Shown here piece by piece: positions 27,921 to 38,124 of a DNA stretch of 64,000 bases. Under the pieces are notes generated by a model that ran no database searches, had not been told where the DNA came from, and saw nothing but the letters and a program-made list of their open reading frames with translations. The stretch lies in NCBI GenBank assembly GCA_002271215.1, contig CP018628.1:1116001-1180000 (forward strand), given 5' to 3'. Made by a program: the position numbers and the translations under genes. The stretch comes from Lelliottia jeotgali (GTDB lineage: Bacteria > Pseudomonadota > Gammaproteobacteria > Enterobacterales > Enterobacteriaceae). Position 1 is the first letter of the stretch, and every line of letters begins with the position of its first letter.

Positions 27921-30331
27921 TTGCACGCTGGTTCTGGCGCGAATGGCGCTCGCCGTCGCTGCTGATTGTCTGGCTGGCGCTGAGTCTGGCGGTGGCCTGC
28001 GTGCTGGCGCTCGGCAGCGTCAGCGACCGCATGGAAAAGGGGCTAAGCCAGCAGAGCCGCGAGTTTATGGCGGGCGACCGCACGCTCAGCAGTTCGCGCG
28101 ACGTACCGCAGGCGTGGATCGAGGAGGCGCGAAAGCAGGGGCTGAAAGTCGGTCAGCAGCTCAGCTTCCAGACCATGACCTTTGCTGCCGACACGCCGCA
28201 GCTGGCGAGCGTCAAAGCCGTCGACGACGTCTATCCGATGTACGGCGATCTGCAAACCAATCCGCCGGGCCTCAAACCGACGGCGGGCTCGGTGTTACTC
28301 GCGCCACGCCTGATGGCCCTGCTGAACCTGAAAACCGGCGACAGCATTGACGTCGGCGACGCCACGCTGAAAATCGCCGGGGAAGTGGTGCAGGAGCCGG
28401 ACTCCGGCTTTAACCCGTTCCAGATGGCACCGCGCCTGCTGATGAACACCGCGGACGTGGCAAAGACCGGGGCCGTGCAACCGGGCAGTCGCGTCACCTG
28501 GCGCTACAAATTCGGTGGTACGCCCGCGCAGCTTGAAGCCTACGAAAAGTGGCTGAAACCGCAGCTCAAGCCCGAGCATCGCTGGATCGGCATGGAGCAG
28601 GACGACGGCGCGTTGGGGAAATCTCTCGAGCGTTCGCAGCAGTTTTTACTGCTCTCCGCGCTGCTGACCATGCTGCTGGCTGTCGCCGCCGTGGCGGTGG
28701 CGATGGGGCACTACTGCCGCAGTCGCTACGATCTGGTGGCGATCCTCAAGACCCTTGGTGCGGGCCGGGCGCAGCTGCGTAAGCTGATCGTCGGCCAGTG
28801 GCTGATGGTGCTGATGCTCTCAGCCATCACCGGCGGGGCGATTGGCTTACTGTTTGAAAAAGTGCTGATGGTATTGCTCAAGCCAGTGCTGCCCGCTGAA
28901 CTGCCGCCCGCCAGCCTGTGGCCGTGGCTGTGGGCCATTGGCGCGATGGTGGTGATTTCTCTGCTGGTTGGCCTGCGTCCGTATCGTCTACTGCTGGCGA
29001 CGCAGCCGCTGCGGGTGTTGCGTCGTGACGTGGTCGCCAGTGTCTGGCCGCTGAAGTTTTATCTTCCGGTTGTGGTCGTGGTTGTGGTGCTTCTGCTCGC
29101 CTGGCTGATGGGCGGGAGTATGCTGCTGTGGGCCGTGCTGGCCGGTGCGGTGGTGCTGGCGCTGCTGTGCGGCGTGCTGGGATGGATGTTGCTAAACCTG
29201 CTGAAAGGGCTGACGGTAAAATCCCTACCGGTACGTCTGGCGATCAATCGCCTGCTGCGCCAGCCGTGGTCGACGCTCAGCCAGCTGTCGGCGTTTTCGC
29301 TGTCGTTCATGCTTTTGGCGATGCTGCTGGTGTTGCGCGGCGATCTGCTCGACCGCTGGCAGCAGCAGCTTCCGCCGGAAAGCCCGAACTATTTCCTGAT
29401 TAACATCGCGCCGGAACAGGTCACGCCGCTGAAGGGCTTCCTCGCGGAACATCAGATTGTGCCTGAGTCGTTCTATCCGATCGTTCGTGCGCGCCTGACA
29501 CAAATTAACGGCAAGTCGACGGAAGGGAATCAGGACGAATCGCTTAATCGCGAGCTGAATCTGACCTGGCAGGATAAACGGCCGGACCACAACCCGATTA
29601 CCGCCGGTAACTGGCCGCCAAAAGCGGGCGAAGTGTCGATGGAAGAAGGGCTGGCGGCGCGTCTGAAAGTCGGTTTGGGCGATACGGTAACGTTTACCGG
29701 CGACACTCAGGACTTTAGCGCCAAAGTGACCAGCCTGCGTAAAGTGGACTGGGAAAGCCTGCGCCCGAACTTCTTCTTTATCTTCCCGTCCGGCGCGCTC
29801 GACGGGCAGCCCCAAAGCTGGCTGACCAGCTTCCGCTGGGAGAACGGCAACGGCATGCTGACGCAGCTGAACCGTGAATTCCCGACGGTAAGCCTGCTGG
29901 ATATCGGCGCGATCCTGAAGCAGGTCGGTCAGGTGCTGGAGCAGGTGAGCCGTGCGCTGGAGGTGATGGTGGTGCTGGTGACCGCCTGCGGCGTGCTGTT
30001 GCTGCTGGCGCAGGTGCAGGTGGGCATGCGTCAGCGCCATCAGGAGCTGGTGGTTTACCGCACGCTCGGAGCGAGTAAATCCCTGCTGCGCACCACGTTG
30101 TGGTGTGAGTTTGCGCTGCTCGGTCTGGTCTCCGGTCTGGTGGCGGCGATTGGCGCTGAAACTGCACTGGCCGTACTGCAGACTAAGGTGTTCGACTTCC
30201 CGTGGGAACCAGACTGGCGGCTGTGGCTGATCTTGCCGGTGTCGGGTGCGGTGCTGCTTTCCCTGTGCGGCGGCTGGCTGGGGACGCGCCTGTTAAAAGG
30301 TAAAGCGCTGTTCCGTCAGTTTGCCAGTTAA
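27917..30331 (+). CDS. ybbP: YbbP, FtsX-type ABC transporter permease
   Basis: 804 residues, the E. coli size. About ten transmembrane segments. There is an N-terminal one (LIVWLALSLAVACVLALGS), then a large periplasmic domain (~40-250) and an FtsX block (FLLLSALLTMLLAVAAVAVAM). Further helices are centred near residues 300, 350, 390-430 and 480-500. A second periplasmic domain is followed by a C-terminal FtsX block (VMVVLVTACGVLLLLAQVQVG and after). Partner of YbbA. The transported compound is not proven. Confidence 0.94.
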   Translation: MIARWFWREWRSPSLLIVWLALSLAVACVLALGSVSDRMEKGLSQQSREFMAGDRTLSSSRDVPQAWIEEARKQGLKVGQQLSFQTMTFAADTPQLASVKAVDDVYPMYGDLQTNPPGLKPTAGSVLLAPRLMALLNLKTGDSIDVGDATLKIAGEVVQEPDSGFNPFQMAPRLLMNTADVAKTGAVQPGSRVTWRYKFGGTPAQLEAYEKWLKPQLKPEHRWIGMEQDDGALGKSLERSQQFLLLSALLTMLLAVAAVAVAMGHYCRSRYDLVAILKTLGAGRAQLRKLIVGQWLMVLMLSAITGGAIGLLFEKVLMVLLKPVLPAELPPASLWPWLWAIGAMVVISLLVGLRPYRLLLATQPLRVLRRDVVASVWPLKFYLPVVVVVVVLLLAWLMGGSMLLWAVLAGAVVLALLCGVLGWMLLNLLKGLTVKSLPVRLAINRLLRQPWSTLSQLSAFSLSFMLLAMLLVLRGDLLDRWQQQLPPESPNYFLINIAPEQVTPLKGFLAEHQIVPESFYPIVRARLTQINGKSTEGNQDESLNRELNLTWQDKRPDHNPITAGNWPPKAGEVSMEEGLAARLKVGLGDTVTFTGDTQDFSAKVTSLRKVDWESLRPNFFFIFPSGALDGQPQSWLTSFRWENGNGMLTQLNREFPTVSLLDIGAILKQVGQVLEQVSRALEVMVVLVTACGVLLLLAQVQVGMRQRHQELVVYRTLGASKSLLRTTLWCEFALLGLVSGLVAAIGAETALAVLQTKVFDFPWEPDWRLWLILPVSGAVLLSLCGGWLGTRLLKGKALFRQFAS

Positions 30332-30513
30332 TTCCCTCTCGTGATGATTGCGCGCCGGTTTATATACTGGTGCGTAATCCTTTAGTAGCACAAAACGATA
30401 ATACCTCCACTTTTAGCAGCACAAATCATTAAAAACCCAACCCCACGGCCTGTTTAATTCCAGATATTATTCATCCGCTAAATAATTAGCAGCGTGTCTA
30501 TCAAGGAATAATA

Positions 30514-31659
30514 ATGACCATAAAAAAAACAGCGCTGGCGGCAACGATCGGCGCGGCAGTGGCATTGGCGTCTTTCGCAGCACAAGCGGAAATCACCGTA
30601 CTGAAGCAAGATCCGCAGGCGGGCAACCCGCTGAGCCGTCTTAACTTCACCGTTGGCGGCAGCATCCGTCCCCAGTTCAACATGATGACGGGCGACGGCG
30701 ACAAAGGTTCTTACAAGCGTAACGGCTTCGATGGCGGCACCCGTTTCCGTTTCGCAGCAGATTACTACCTGTTCGACGACATCAGCTGGGTAAGCTACTA
30801 CGAGCTGGGTGTGAACATTCCAGCGCTGTTTGACTGGGATAATCACTACGCAGAAGGAGCGAACGACACCTCTCGCCGTATGCTCTACACCGGCCTGAAA
30901 AGCGATACCTGGGGTACGCTGACCTTCGGTCAACAGAACAGCGTCTATTACGATGTGGTCGGCGCGAAAACCGATATCTGGGACTACGACATGGTAGGTC
31001 AGGCTCCGGGTAACGGTATCAACGGCGACTACGACGGCTCTTATCGTTCACGCAAAATGCTGAAATATAAGAAAACCGTCGGTGATGCAGACATCTATGC
31101 TTCTTACCTGTTTGAAGATAACGAATATCTGCCGGGCAATGGCCTGCGTTACAAACGTAAAGGCGGCGGTTCACTGGGTATTGATTACCACCTGACCACC
31201 GACCTGACCTGGGGTACGGCGTGGAACTACACCCGTGCGGATATGCGTAACCCGGATAACGGCGACAGCAAATCTTACGACCAGAACATCCTCGGTACGG
31301 CGCTGAGCTGGACCCCGGACAACTGGACCTTCTCCGCAGGCGGCGGCTGGTACCAGAACTTCATGACCACCAAAAAAGTGTCTGTTAACGACTACTTTGC
31401 CGGTGATGCATGGGGTATTGAGTACTTCGCAGGTTACAAAATCCCGGTTGGCCAGTACGCGCTGAAATCAGTTCAGCCATACGTGATGGGCGATCGCATT
31501 GAGTATGTGAATGGCCGCAACTACCAGCGCATCGATAACGGCGTGGGTATCAGCTTCCAGCTGGATTACGGTTTCCGTGTTGATTACGAACACGTGTTCA
31601 CCTCCAGCACTGACGATCTGGGTGATATGAACCTGGTCCGTCTGCGTTACGACTTCTAA
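30514..31659 (+). CDS. Outer-membrane porin of uncertain subclass
   Basis: 381 residues. Signal peptide MTIKKTALAATIGAAVALAS and FAAQA. The mature protein is a beta-barrel: alternating strands rich in aromatic residues and glycine, a constriction-loop-like segment (VVGAKTDIWDYDMVGQAPGNG), and a C-terminal strand DMNLVRLRYDF ending in Phe, the BAM recognition feature. The size suits a 16-strand general porin (Gram-negative porin superfamily), but I do not recognise it as OmpC, OmpF or PhoE. It lies between ybbP and an ABC importer, so a shared substrate is possible but not shown. RBS AAGGAA before the ATG. Confidence 0.8.
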   Translation: MTIKKTALAATIGAAVALASFAAQAEITVLKQDPQAGNPLSRLNFTVGGSIRPQFNMMTGDGDKGSYKRNGFDGGTRFRFAADYYLFDDISWVSYYELGVNIPALFDWDNHYAEGANDTSRRMLYTGLKSDTWGTLTFGQQNSVYYDVVGAKTDIWDYDMVGQAPGNGINGDYDGSYRSRKMLKYKKTVGDADIYASYLFEDNEYLPGNGLRYKRKGGGSLGIDYHLTTDLTWGTAWNYTRADMRNPDNGDSKSYDQNILGTALSWTPDNWTFSAGGGWYQNFMTTKKVSVNDYFAGDAWGIEYFAGYKIPVGQYALKSVQPYVMGDRIEYVNGRNYQRIDNGVGISFQLDYGFRVDYEHVFTSSTDDLGDMNLVRLRYDF

Positions 31660-31674
31660 GTCGGAGCCGTTTGT

Positions 31675-31787
31675 CCCCGGTGGCGCTGCGCTTACCGGGG
31701 CTACGGACTGTGCGGTTTGTCCCCGGTGGCGCTTTGCTTACCGGTGCTACAAAACCCGTAGGCCGGGCAAACGCAGTGCCGCCCGGC
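31675..31787. repeat. Three REP units downstream of the porin gene
   Basis: Units at 31675-31704, 31721-31750 (both CCCCGGTGGCGCT...TTACCGG...CTAC) and 31758-31787 in inverted orientation (GTAGGCCGGGCAAACGCAGT then GCCGCCCGGC). The remainder of the gap to sfbA (31788-31977) holds no gene; it should contain the promoter of the importer operon, which I could not define. Confidence 0.85.
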
Positions 31788-31977
31788 ATAATGCGCGCAC
31801 AGTCTATCATTTCCCACAAATTGCCTATCCCAATCTCCTGCACATTCAACGACATATTCCGCAACATCATGAAATAATTTCAAGGACAGCCGCTTGTGAT
31901 CTGTGTCATGTTAAACAGACTCTGCGCCGCATCGTACGGTGCAACACAACGCCACACCGCTTTGAAATGGAGATCTC

Positions 31978-32811
31978 ATGGGATTACGTCACACGCTTCG
32001 CACCGCTGCCGGTGCGCTTCTGCTGGTCTGCGGTTTGCAGGCTGCCCACGCTAACAGCGATCCGCACACCATCGTGTTTGGCGTCGCGCCTGGCCCGTAC
32101 GGCGACATGGTCAAACAAGCCATTGCTCCCTCGCTGAAAGAGAAAGGCTACAAAGTGGTGGTGCGCGAATTCAGCGATTACGTGCAGCCGAACATGGCGC
32201 TCTCTAACGGCAGCATCGACGCCAACCTGTTCCAGCACTCGCTCTACTTCACCAAGTTTACGGCCGATAAAGGGCTGAAGCTGACCAAATTACTCACCGT
32301 GCCGACGGCGGGCATGGGTTTCTATTCCCACAAGATAAAGAGCCTGGATGAGCTGAAAAAGGGCGATATCGTGACCCTTTCGAACGATCCGACCAACCTC
32401 GCGCGCGGCCTGCGTTTCCTGCAGTCTCTGAAGCTGATTACCATCAAAGACAATATCGACCCGACCAAAGCCTCCGAGCGTGATATCGCCAGCAACCCGA
32501 AAGGGCTGGTGTTCAAACCGCTGGAAGCGGCGCAGCTGCCGCGCACGCTGGATAGTGTCACCGCCTCGCTGGTCAACGGGAACTTCGCCATTGCTGCCGG
32601 AATGGATCTTTCCAGCGCGCTGGCGCAGGAGCACCTCGACGAAAACCTGAAAAATATCATCGCCGTACGTACAGAAGATGCGGATAAACCCTTCGCCAAA
32701 GATATCGTGGCGGTGGTCGAGTCTCCGGCCTATCGCGCGGTGATCGACGATCCGAAAAACGTGTATACCGCTTTCCAGAAACCCGACTGGATGACGGCGG
32801 CAAAACCGTAA
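31978..32811 (+). CDS. sfbA: NlpA/MetQ-family substrate-binding protein (SfbA-like)
   Basis: 277 residues. Signal peptide ending QAAHA (about residue 25). Unlike MetQ and NlpA it has no good lipobox (the only Cys, in LLVCGLQ, lacks a small residue before it), so it is probably soluble in the periplasm. The mature part has the family blocks GVAPGPYGDMVKQAI and DYVQPNMALSNGSIDANLFQH. Followed by the matching ATPase and permease. The position after ybbP matches sfbABC of Salmonella. Substrate unknown: methionine-type amino acid by family, iron suggested for Salmonella. Confidence 0.82.
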   Translation: MGLRHTLRTAAGALLLVCGLQAAHANSDPHTIVFGVAPGPYGDMVKQAIAPSLKEKGYKVVVREFSDYVQPNMALSNGSIDANLFQHSLYFTKFTADKGLKLTKLLTVPTAGMGFYSHKIKSLDELKKGDIVTLSNDPTNLARGLRFLQSLKLITIKDNIDPTKASERDIASNPKGLVFKPLEAAQLPRTLDSVTASLVNGNFAIAAGMDLSSALAQEHLDENLKNIIAVRTEDADKPFAKDIVAVVESPAYRAVIDDPKNVYTAFQKPDWMTAAKP

Positions 32812-32869
32812 TTGCGCACAGGTTTGACAGGGCAGCTGAGTCTGCCCTTTTCGCATTTCTGAGGTAGTC

Positions 32870-33883
32870 ATGATTGAGTTAGACAAGGTATGTGTCGACT
32901 TCCAGACCGGGCGCGGGCCTTCCACCCGCGCGGTCTCCGACGTCAGCCTGACCATTGCAGCCGGTGAGATTTTTGGCATTGTCGGCACCAGCGGCGCGGG
33001 GAAAAGCACCTTGCTGCGCACCCTGAATGCGCTCCAGCGCCCGAGTGCGGGCCGCGTTAACGTCAACGGCGTAGAGATTTCTGCCCTTGATGGCGTGAAT
33101 CTTCGCAAAGCCCGCCAGCGTATTGGCATGATCTTCCAGCATTTCAATTTGATGCACACCCGCACCGTGGCGCAGAACGTGGCGTTTAGCCTGAAGGCCG
33201 CCGGGTGGGAGCGCAGTAAAATCGCCCCGCGCGTGACGGAGATCCTCGCCCTCGTCGGGCTGACGGACAAAGCCAATCGCTATCCGGTGCAGCTGAGCGG
33301 CGGGCAAAAACAGCGTGTGGGTATAGCTCGCGCGATTGCCAACCACCCGGACGTTCTGCTGTGTGATGAACCGACGTCTGCTCTGGATCTGGAAACATCG
33401 GCGACTATTCTGGCGCTGCTCAAGCAGATCAACCAGCAGATGGGGATCACGATCGTGCTGATCACCCATGAGATGAACGTGATCAAATCCATCTGCGATC
33501 GCGTGGCGGTGATGTCCGGTGGCGAAGTGGTGGAGCTGGGCGAGGTATTCGACGTCTTTGCCCATCCGCAGCATCCGTTCACCCAACAATTGGTATCGCA
33601 TACTCTGAACCTGACCCTGCCGGAGCGTTTGCAGCAGCATCTTCCTGGGCAACTGCTGAAAATCCTGTTTATCGGGGATTCCGCTGAGCAGCCAGTGCTC
33701 TCGGACGTGGCAATCAAATTTGGCGTAGCGGTGAATATTCTGCACGGCAAAATTGAGTACATCGGCGAGCGAGCGCTGGGGATTCTGGTGGTGCAGCTGA
33801 CGGCGGATGATCCTGCCGTTGTGGAAACGGCTGTAGAACATATTCGTCATCGTACTGCGCAGGTGGAGGTGATCCGTGGATGA
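32870..33883 (+). CDS. sfbB: MetN-type ABC ATPase (SfbB-like)
   Basis: 337 residues. Walker A GTSGAGKST (~39-47), Q-loop FQHFNLMHTRTV, signature LSGGQKQR (~141-148), Walker B LLCDEPTSALD, H-loop ITHEMN. The C-terminal ~80 residues (KILFIGDSAEQPVLSDVAIK, then VAVNILHGKIEYIGERALG) form an ACT-like NIL domain. In MetN this domain binds methionine and inhibits transport, so this importer may also be substrate-inhibited. Overlaps the permease gene by eight bases. Confidence 0.9.
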   Translation: MIELDKVCVDFQTGRGPSTRAVSDVSLTIAAGEIFGIVGTSGAGKSTLLRTLNALQRPSAGRVNVNGVEISALDGVNLRKARQRIGMIFQHFNLMHTRTVAQNVAFSLKAAGWERSKIAPRVTEILALVGLTDKANRYPVQLSGGQKQRVGIARAIANHPDVLLCDEPTSALDLETSATILALLKQINQQMGITIVLITHEMNVIKSICDRVAVMSGGEVVELGEVFDVFAHPQHPFTQQLVSHTLNLTLPERLQQHLPGQLLKILFIGDSAEQPVLSDVAIKFGVAVNILHGKIEYIGERALGILVVQLTADDPAVVETAVEHIRHRTAQVEVIRG

Positions 33884-34535
33884 TTTAGTGGCCGATCTGG
33901 GCCTGGCGTTTAACGAAACCTTCCAGATGCTGAGCATCTCCACGGTGCTGGCAATTCTCGGCGGACTGCCGCTGGGCTTTTTGATTTTTGTCACCGACCG
34001 ACATCTGTTCTGGCAGAACCGTTTTGTTTACCTGGTGAGTTCGGTACTGGTGAATATCATCCGCTCGGTACCGTTTGTGATCCTGCTGGTTCTCCTGCTG
34101 CCGCTGACGCAATTGCTGCTTGGCAACACCATCGGCCCGATTGCAGCATCGGTTCCACTTTCTGTGGCGGCGATTGCGTTTTACGCTCGTCTGGTGGACA
34201 GCGCGTTGCGCGAAGTGGATAAAGGGATTATTGAAGCGGCCGAGGCGTTTGGTGCGAGCCCGATGCGTATCATCTGCACCGTCCTGCTGCCGGAGGCGAG
34301 TGCCGGATTACTGCGTGGTCTAACGATCACGCTGGTCAGCCTGATCGGCTATTCCGCAATGGCTGGGATCGTTGGCGGCGGCGGGGTAGGGGATCTGGCG
34401 ATCCGCTACGGCTATTACCGCTACGAAACCCAGGTGATGGTCGTCACCGTGATCGCGCTGATCGTGCTGGTGCAGATCGTCCAGGTGCTGGGCGACTGGC
34501 TGGCGAAACGCGCCGACAAGCGCGATCGCCGCTAG
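33876..34535 (+). CDS. sfbC: MetI-type ABC permease (SfbC-like)
   Basis: 219 residues. Five hydrophobic segments: FQMLSISTVLAILGGLPLGFLIF; LVSSVLVNIIRSVPFVILLVLLL; IAASVPLSVAAIAFYARLV; LTITLVSLIGYSAMAGIVGGG; VMVVTVIALIVLVQIVQVLG. The coupling EAA loop is IEAAEAFGASPMRIICTVLLPEA. Completes an ABC importer with the two genes before it. The TAG stop is four bases from the end of the convergent selU. Confidence 0.9.
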   Translation: MDDLVADLGLAFNETFQMLSISTVLAILGGLPLGFLIFVTDRHLFWQNRFVYLVSSVLVNIIRSVPFVILLVLLLPLTQLLLGNTIGPIAASVPLSVAAIAFYARLVDSALREVDKGIIEAAEAFGASPMRIICTVLLPEASAGLLRGLTITLVSLIGYSAMAGIVGGGGVGDLAIRYGYYRYETQVMVVTVIALIVLVQIVQVLGDWLAKRADKRDRR

Positions 34536-34539
34536 ATAA

Positions 34540-35610
34540 TCAGGCCGCCAGCCAGGCGGCCACCGCGTTAAACGTACCCCGAAAGACAATCTTATCGGCT
34601 TTTTTTTCCAGCTGATAACGGTACATCGGGTCGTAATAGTCATTGAGCAGTGGCGCAAGCCAGGAATAGTGCGCCTCGGTACGTCCTGAGCGCTGCTGCT
34701 CGATGAGCGCGGAATCCAGTAACGCGGTGAATTCTGCAAAGCGCTGCAATCCCAGCCGACGGCGGATAGCAAACAGGCCGTGATGCAGATACTCCGCGTA
34801 CTCCTTCCAGCCTGCCTCTTCCCCGTATGCGGCAGAAAATTCCTGCCACATGTGTGCGAAATACTCCTCGCGCAGGCGTTCAAGGCGAATCTCAAACGGG
34901 TCATCGACCACTACGATCGAGGCCTGGATCATGCGCTCGCGCAGGCATTCCGGTAGATGGTTAGAACCAATCATCCGGCCCTCGTCCTCCAGCACCCAGC
35001 GCGGAGCATCCTTTTTCAGCAGTTCCACGGCCAGATGATTTTCAAAACTGGCCTGCGACAGTTGAGCCTGTAAAGTGCGGCCAAAGGACGAGCCGCGATG
35101 ATGCGCCAGCCCTTCGAGATCGATACCCTGCACGTGCTCTCTGACCAGTATCGTTTTCCCGCTGCCGGTACAGCCGCCAATCAACACCATTGGTTTTTGT
35201 ACCTGTTCAACGGTGGCTTGAATCGCCGTCTGACGCAGAGCTTTATAGCCGCCTGCGATCAGCGGGTAATCGATCCCTGCTTCTTTTAACCAGGCCTGGG
35301 TGATATGCGAGCGCTGCCCGCCGCGCGCGCAGCAAAGATAACCGTTGGGATTTTGCAGACAAGCTTCGCGCCAGGCGTTGATGCGCTGTTCCCGCACATC
35401 GCCGTTAACCAGCCGATGGCCCAGGGCCAGTGCGGCGTCAGGCCCTTGTCGTTTGTAGCAGGTGCCCACGGCGGCGCGCTCGTCGTCATTCATCAGCGGT
35501 AAATTGCGTGCCGCTGGCATTGCGCCCTGGGCAAATTCGACCGGCGCGCGAACGTCGATTAAGGGTGTAGCGGTGGTGAGAATGGCGCGATAGTCCGTTC
35601 CATCGTTCAT
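34540..35610 (-). CDS. selU: tRNA 2-selenouridine synthase SelU (MnmH)
   Basis: 356 residues from the ATG at 35608-35610, with AGGA before it; the frame opens further but only with a TTG. SelU replaces sulfur with selenium at the wobble 2-thiouridine of tRNA-Lys, -Glu and -Gln, via geranylated intermediates. N-terminal rhodanese domain with the catalytic Cys region [10 protein letters not shown] (~88-97). C-terminal P-loop domain with GGCTGSGKT (~143-151). In E. coli it is also next to purK. Confidence 0.94.
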   Translation of the reverse strand: MNDGTDYRAILTTATPLIDVRAPVEFAQGAMPAARNLPLMNDDERAAVGTCYKRQGPDAALALGHRLVNGDVREQRINAWREACLQNPNGYLCCARGGQRSHITQAWLKEAGIDYPLIAGGYKALRQTAIQATVEQVQKPMVLIGGCTGSGKTILVREHVQGIDLEGLAHHRGSSFGRTLQAQLSQASFENHLAVELLKKDAPRWVLEDEGRMIGSNHLPECLRERMIQASIVVVDDPFEIRLERLREEYFAHMWQEFSAAYGEEAGWKEYAEYLHHGLFAIRRRLGLQRFAEFTALLDSALIEQQRSGRTEAHYSWLAPLLNDYYDPMYRYQLEKKADKIVFRGTFNAVAAWLAA

Positions 35611-35708
35611 GTAAAATCCTGAAAAGTGCAAAACAGCAATGGTGTTGGATTTTACGCGCGTCGGGAGAAGCCGGGGAAGGGGAAGATCAACTCCCCGGCA
35701 TTTAGCAC

Positions 35709-36776
35709 TTATTTGAGTTTACTCTGCGCCCATGCGATACCGCTCGCGTACTCTGGCGGCAGCAGCGGAATGATCGCTTCGAGCGTGGCGCTCAGGCGGC
35801 CGGTATCATCATCATTCAGATTGAGATGGCCGACTTTGCGTCCTTCACGCACCGCTTTGTCGTACCAGTGTAGATGCACCAGCGGCAGTTTCAGCCAGTC
35901 ATAATTTAAATCGGTACCGATGAGATTGATCATCACCGACGGGCTGTTGACCACCGGCTGCGGCAGCGGCAAATCGGTAATGGCACGAAGGTGCAGCTCA
36001 AACTGGCTGATGGATGCGCCGTTTTGCGTCCAGTGACCGCTATTGTGCACGCGCGGGGCCAGCTCGTTGATCAGTAGACTGGCTGGCGTGATAAAGCACT
36101 CCATCGCCATGACACCCACGTAACCCAGCTCATGCATGATCGCCGAGAGCATATCCTCGGCCTGCGCCTGCTGCGCGGCGTTCGCCTGCGGGAACACCAC
36201 GCTGGTGCGCAGTATGCCGTCCTGATGAAGATTGTGGGTCAGCGGATAAAACACCGTGCTGCCGTCATGGGCACGCGCGCCAACCAGCGACACTTCGCCG
36301 CTAAAATTGATGCCTTGCTCGACGATACATTCGCCGTAGCAGTCGTCCGGCAGCTCGGCGATTTCGCCGGAACGTAAACGCCACTGACCGCGACCGTCAT
36401 AGCCACCCGTGCGGCGCTTCACGATCGCCAGCTCGCCGAGGGTTTCAAACACCGCAGGCCACTCGCTTTTATCCGCCAGCAGCTGCCACGGCGCGGTGGC
36501 GAGACCCAGCTTGTCGAAAAGCTGCTTTTGCGTCAGGCGATCGGCAATAATCGGGAACACGTCGCGATTGACGAAGGCGTTGTGACGCGCCAGCTCGCGG
36601 GTTAATGCCGTTTCTGGCCAGCGTTCGATTTCGGCAGTGATGACGCTTTGCTGAAACGGCACGGCTTCAGGCTCTGCGTCCAACCCGACGGGCCAGACGG
36701 TGATGCCCAGCGGTTCACCCGCCTGGCGCAGCATTCGGCCTAACTGACCGTTTCCGAGGACGCAGACTTGCTTCAT
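35709..36776 (-). CDS. purK: N5-carboxyaminoimidazole ribonucleotide synthase PurK
   Basis: 355 residues. ATP-grasp enzyme converting AIR, ATP and bicarbonate to N5-CAIR in purine synthesis. N-terminal [22 protein letters not shown]-grasp blocks [13 protein letters not shown] and [15 protein letters not shown]; metal-binding [16 protein letters not shown]-terminal YGK-type domain ([10 protein letters not shown]). Starts within the last bases of purE (ATGA overlap). Confidence 0.97.
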   Translation of the reverse strand: MKQVCVLGNGQLGRMLRQAGEPLGITVWPVGLDAEPEAVPFQQSVITAEIERWPETALTRELARHNAFVNRDVFPIIADRLTQKQLFDKLGLATAPWQLLADKSEWPAVFETLGELAIVKRRTGGYDGRGQWRLRSGEIAELPDDCYGECIVEQGINFSGEVSLVGARAHDGSTVFYPLTHNLHQDGILRTSVVFPQANAAQQAQAEDMLSAIMHELGYVGVMAMECFITPASLLINELAPRVHNSGHWTQNGASISQFELHLRAITDLPLPQPVVNSPSVMINLIGTDLNYDWLKLPLVHLHWYDKAVREGRKVGHLNLNDDDTGRLSATLEAIIPLLPPEYASGIAWAQSKLK

Positions 36777-37282
36777 GCATCACCTCGCGGGTCGGGATTC
36801 TCCAGCACCTCATCGGTCTGCGCTTTGCGCCACTCCACCAGACGCTGATGCAATTCTTTATCGTGTGTCGCCAAAATCTGTGCGGCCAGCAGGGCAGCGT
36901 TCGCGGCACCCGCTTTGCCAATCGCCAGCGTACCGACCGGAATCCCGCGCGGCATCTGCACGATAGAGTAGAGGCTATCAACACCGCTCAAGGCTGCGCT
37001 CTGCACCGGCACACCGAGCACCGGCACCAGCGTTTTGGCGGCAATCATGCCTGGCAAATGTGCTGCACCACCCGCACCGGCAATGATCACCTGATAGCCG
37101 TTCTCTTCCGCGCCTTCGGCGAAGCTGAACAGTTTATCGGGGGTACGGTGCGCGGAGACCACTTCAATGTGGTGGGGAACATTCAGGATTTCGAAGATTT
37201 CGGCGGCAAACTGCATGGTAGCCCAGTCGCTTTTGGACCCCATCACGATGGCGACACGCGCCGGATTATTGCGGGAAGACAT
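36773..37282 (-). CDS. purE: N5-CAIR mutase PurE
   Basis: 169 residues from the ATG at 37280-37282; the frame extends ten codons upstream but homologues start [19 protein letters not shown]. Converts N5-CAIR to CAIR. Substrate loops [16 protein letters not shown] and [12 protein letters not shown], with the active-site His in AAHLPG. First gene of purEK, with a PurR operator about 70 bp upstream. Confidence 0.97.
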   Translation of the reverse strand: MSSRNNPARVAIVMGSKSDWATMQFAAEIFEILNVPHHIEVVSAHRTPDKLFSFAEGAEENGYQVIIAGAGGAAHLPGMIAAKTLVPVLGVPVQSAALSGVDSLYSIVQMPRGIPVGTLAIGKAGAANAALLAAQILATHDKELHQRLVEWRKAQTDEVLENPDPRGDA

Positions 37283-37352
37283 GCGTCTTAAAACTCCTGT
37301 GGTGCGGAACACACTGCTTTGAGGGCACAGAGAATAGCATTAAATTGTGCCA

Positions 37353-37368
37353 AGGAAAACGATTGCGT
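37353..37368 (-). promoter_or_regulatory. PurR operator of purEK
   Basis: On the minus strand ACGCAATCGTTTTCCT, one mismatch from the PurR consensus ACGCAAACGTTTTCNT, 70 bp upstream of the purE start codon. The place matches the known PurR site of E. coli purEK. Confidence 0.9.
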
Positions 37369-37398
37369 GGCGATGCGTTTGGTGAAAAGGAGAGAGAA

Positions 37399-38121
37399 TT
37401 AAAACGGAAACGGGATCAGTTCTACGCCGTCTGGCGTGACTTTCACCATCGAGCCTTCCGTGTGCCAGGCACCCAGCACCACGCGGTGTGCGGGCTCGCC
37501 GTTGGCCGTCAGGGAGTGAACGTCCGGGCGATGGGTATGACCGTGGATCAGCCACTGCACGCGGTGTTTTTCCATCACCTCGATAACCGCCTGCGGATTG
37601 ACATCCATGATGGTCATCGATTTGCTGCTGTTGGCGGCTTTACTGCCTGCACGCATTTTGGCGGCGATGCGATTGCGGATGAACAGCGGCAGGGCGAGAA
37701 ACAGCGTTTGTATCCACGGCGTGTGGACTTTGGCGCGAAACGCCAGGTAGCCAGTGTCGTCGGTGCAGAGCGTGTCGCCGTGCATGATCAGTACCTTGCG
37801 ACCGTAAAGGTTGAGCACTTTTTCTTCCGGCAGCAATGTCATTCCGCTTTCGCGGGCAAAGCGTTTGCCAATCAGAAAATCGCGGTTGCCGTGAATGAAG
37901 AAGCAGGGGACACCGGAGTCGACCAGCGCTTTAATGGCGGCGGCCATTTCGCGATGCAGAGGGTTGGGAGCGTCGTCGCCAATCCAGGCTTCAAACAGAT
38001 CGCCCAGAATATAGAGCGCGTCGGCGGTTCGAGCTACGCCTGCTAAAAAACGCAGAAAACCGGCGGTAATCGCCGGTTCTTCTGTTTGCAGATGAAGATC
38101 TGCAATAAAGAGTGTCGCCAC
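37399..38121 (-). CDS. lpxH: UDP-2,3-diacylglucosamine pyrophosphatase LpxH
   Basis: 240 residues from a GTG at 38119-38121 (an in-frame TTG lies just before). Calcineurin-like metallophosphoesterase of the fourth step of lipid A synthesis, peripheral to the inner membrane. Metal ligands sit in FIADLHL (~4-10), [11 protein letters not shown] (~40-50), HGNRDFL (~78-84), HGD and HGHTHRP (~195-201). Immediately downstream of ppiB (three bases between). Confidence 0.95.
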   Translation of the reverse strand: MATLFIADLHLQTEEPAITAGFLRFLAGVARTADALYILGDLFEAWIGDDAPNPLHREMAAAIKALVDSGVPCFFIHGNRDFLIGKRFARESGMTLLPEEKVLNLYGRKVLIMHGDTLCTDDTGYLAFRAKVHTPWIQTLFLALPLFIRNRIAAKMRAGSKAANSSKSMTIMDVNPQAVIEVMEKHRVQWLIHGHTHRPDVHSLTANGEPAHRVVLGAWHTEGSMVKVTPDGVELIPFPF

Positions 38122-38124
38122 CAA

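Noticed and set aside
27267-27926. N-terminal extension of tesA back through ybbA
   Set aside because: The extension is antisense to ybbA; the normal TesA signal peptide and start lie at 27266.
34320-34904. 194-codon minus-strand frame across sfbC and selU
   Set aside because: Overlaps two well-supported genes in other frames and shows no family features.
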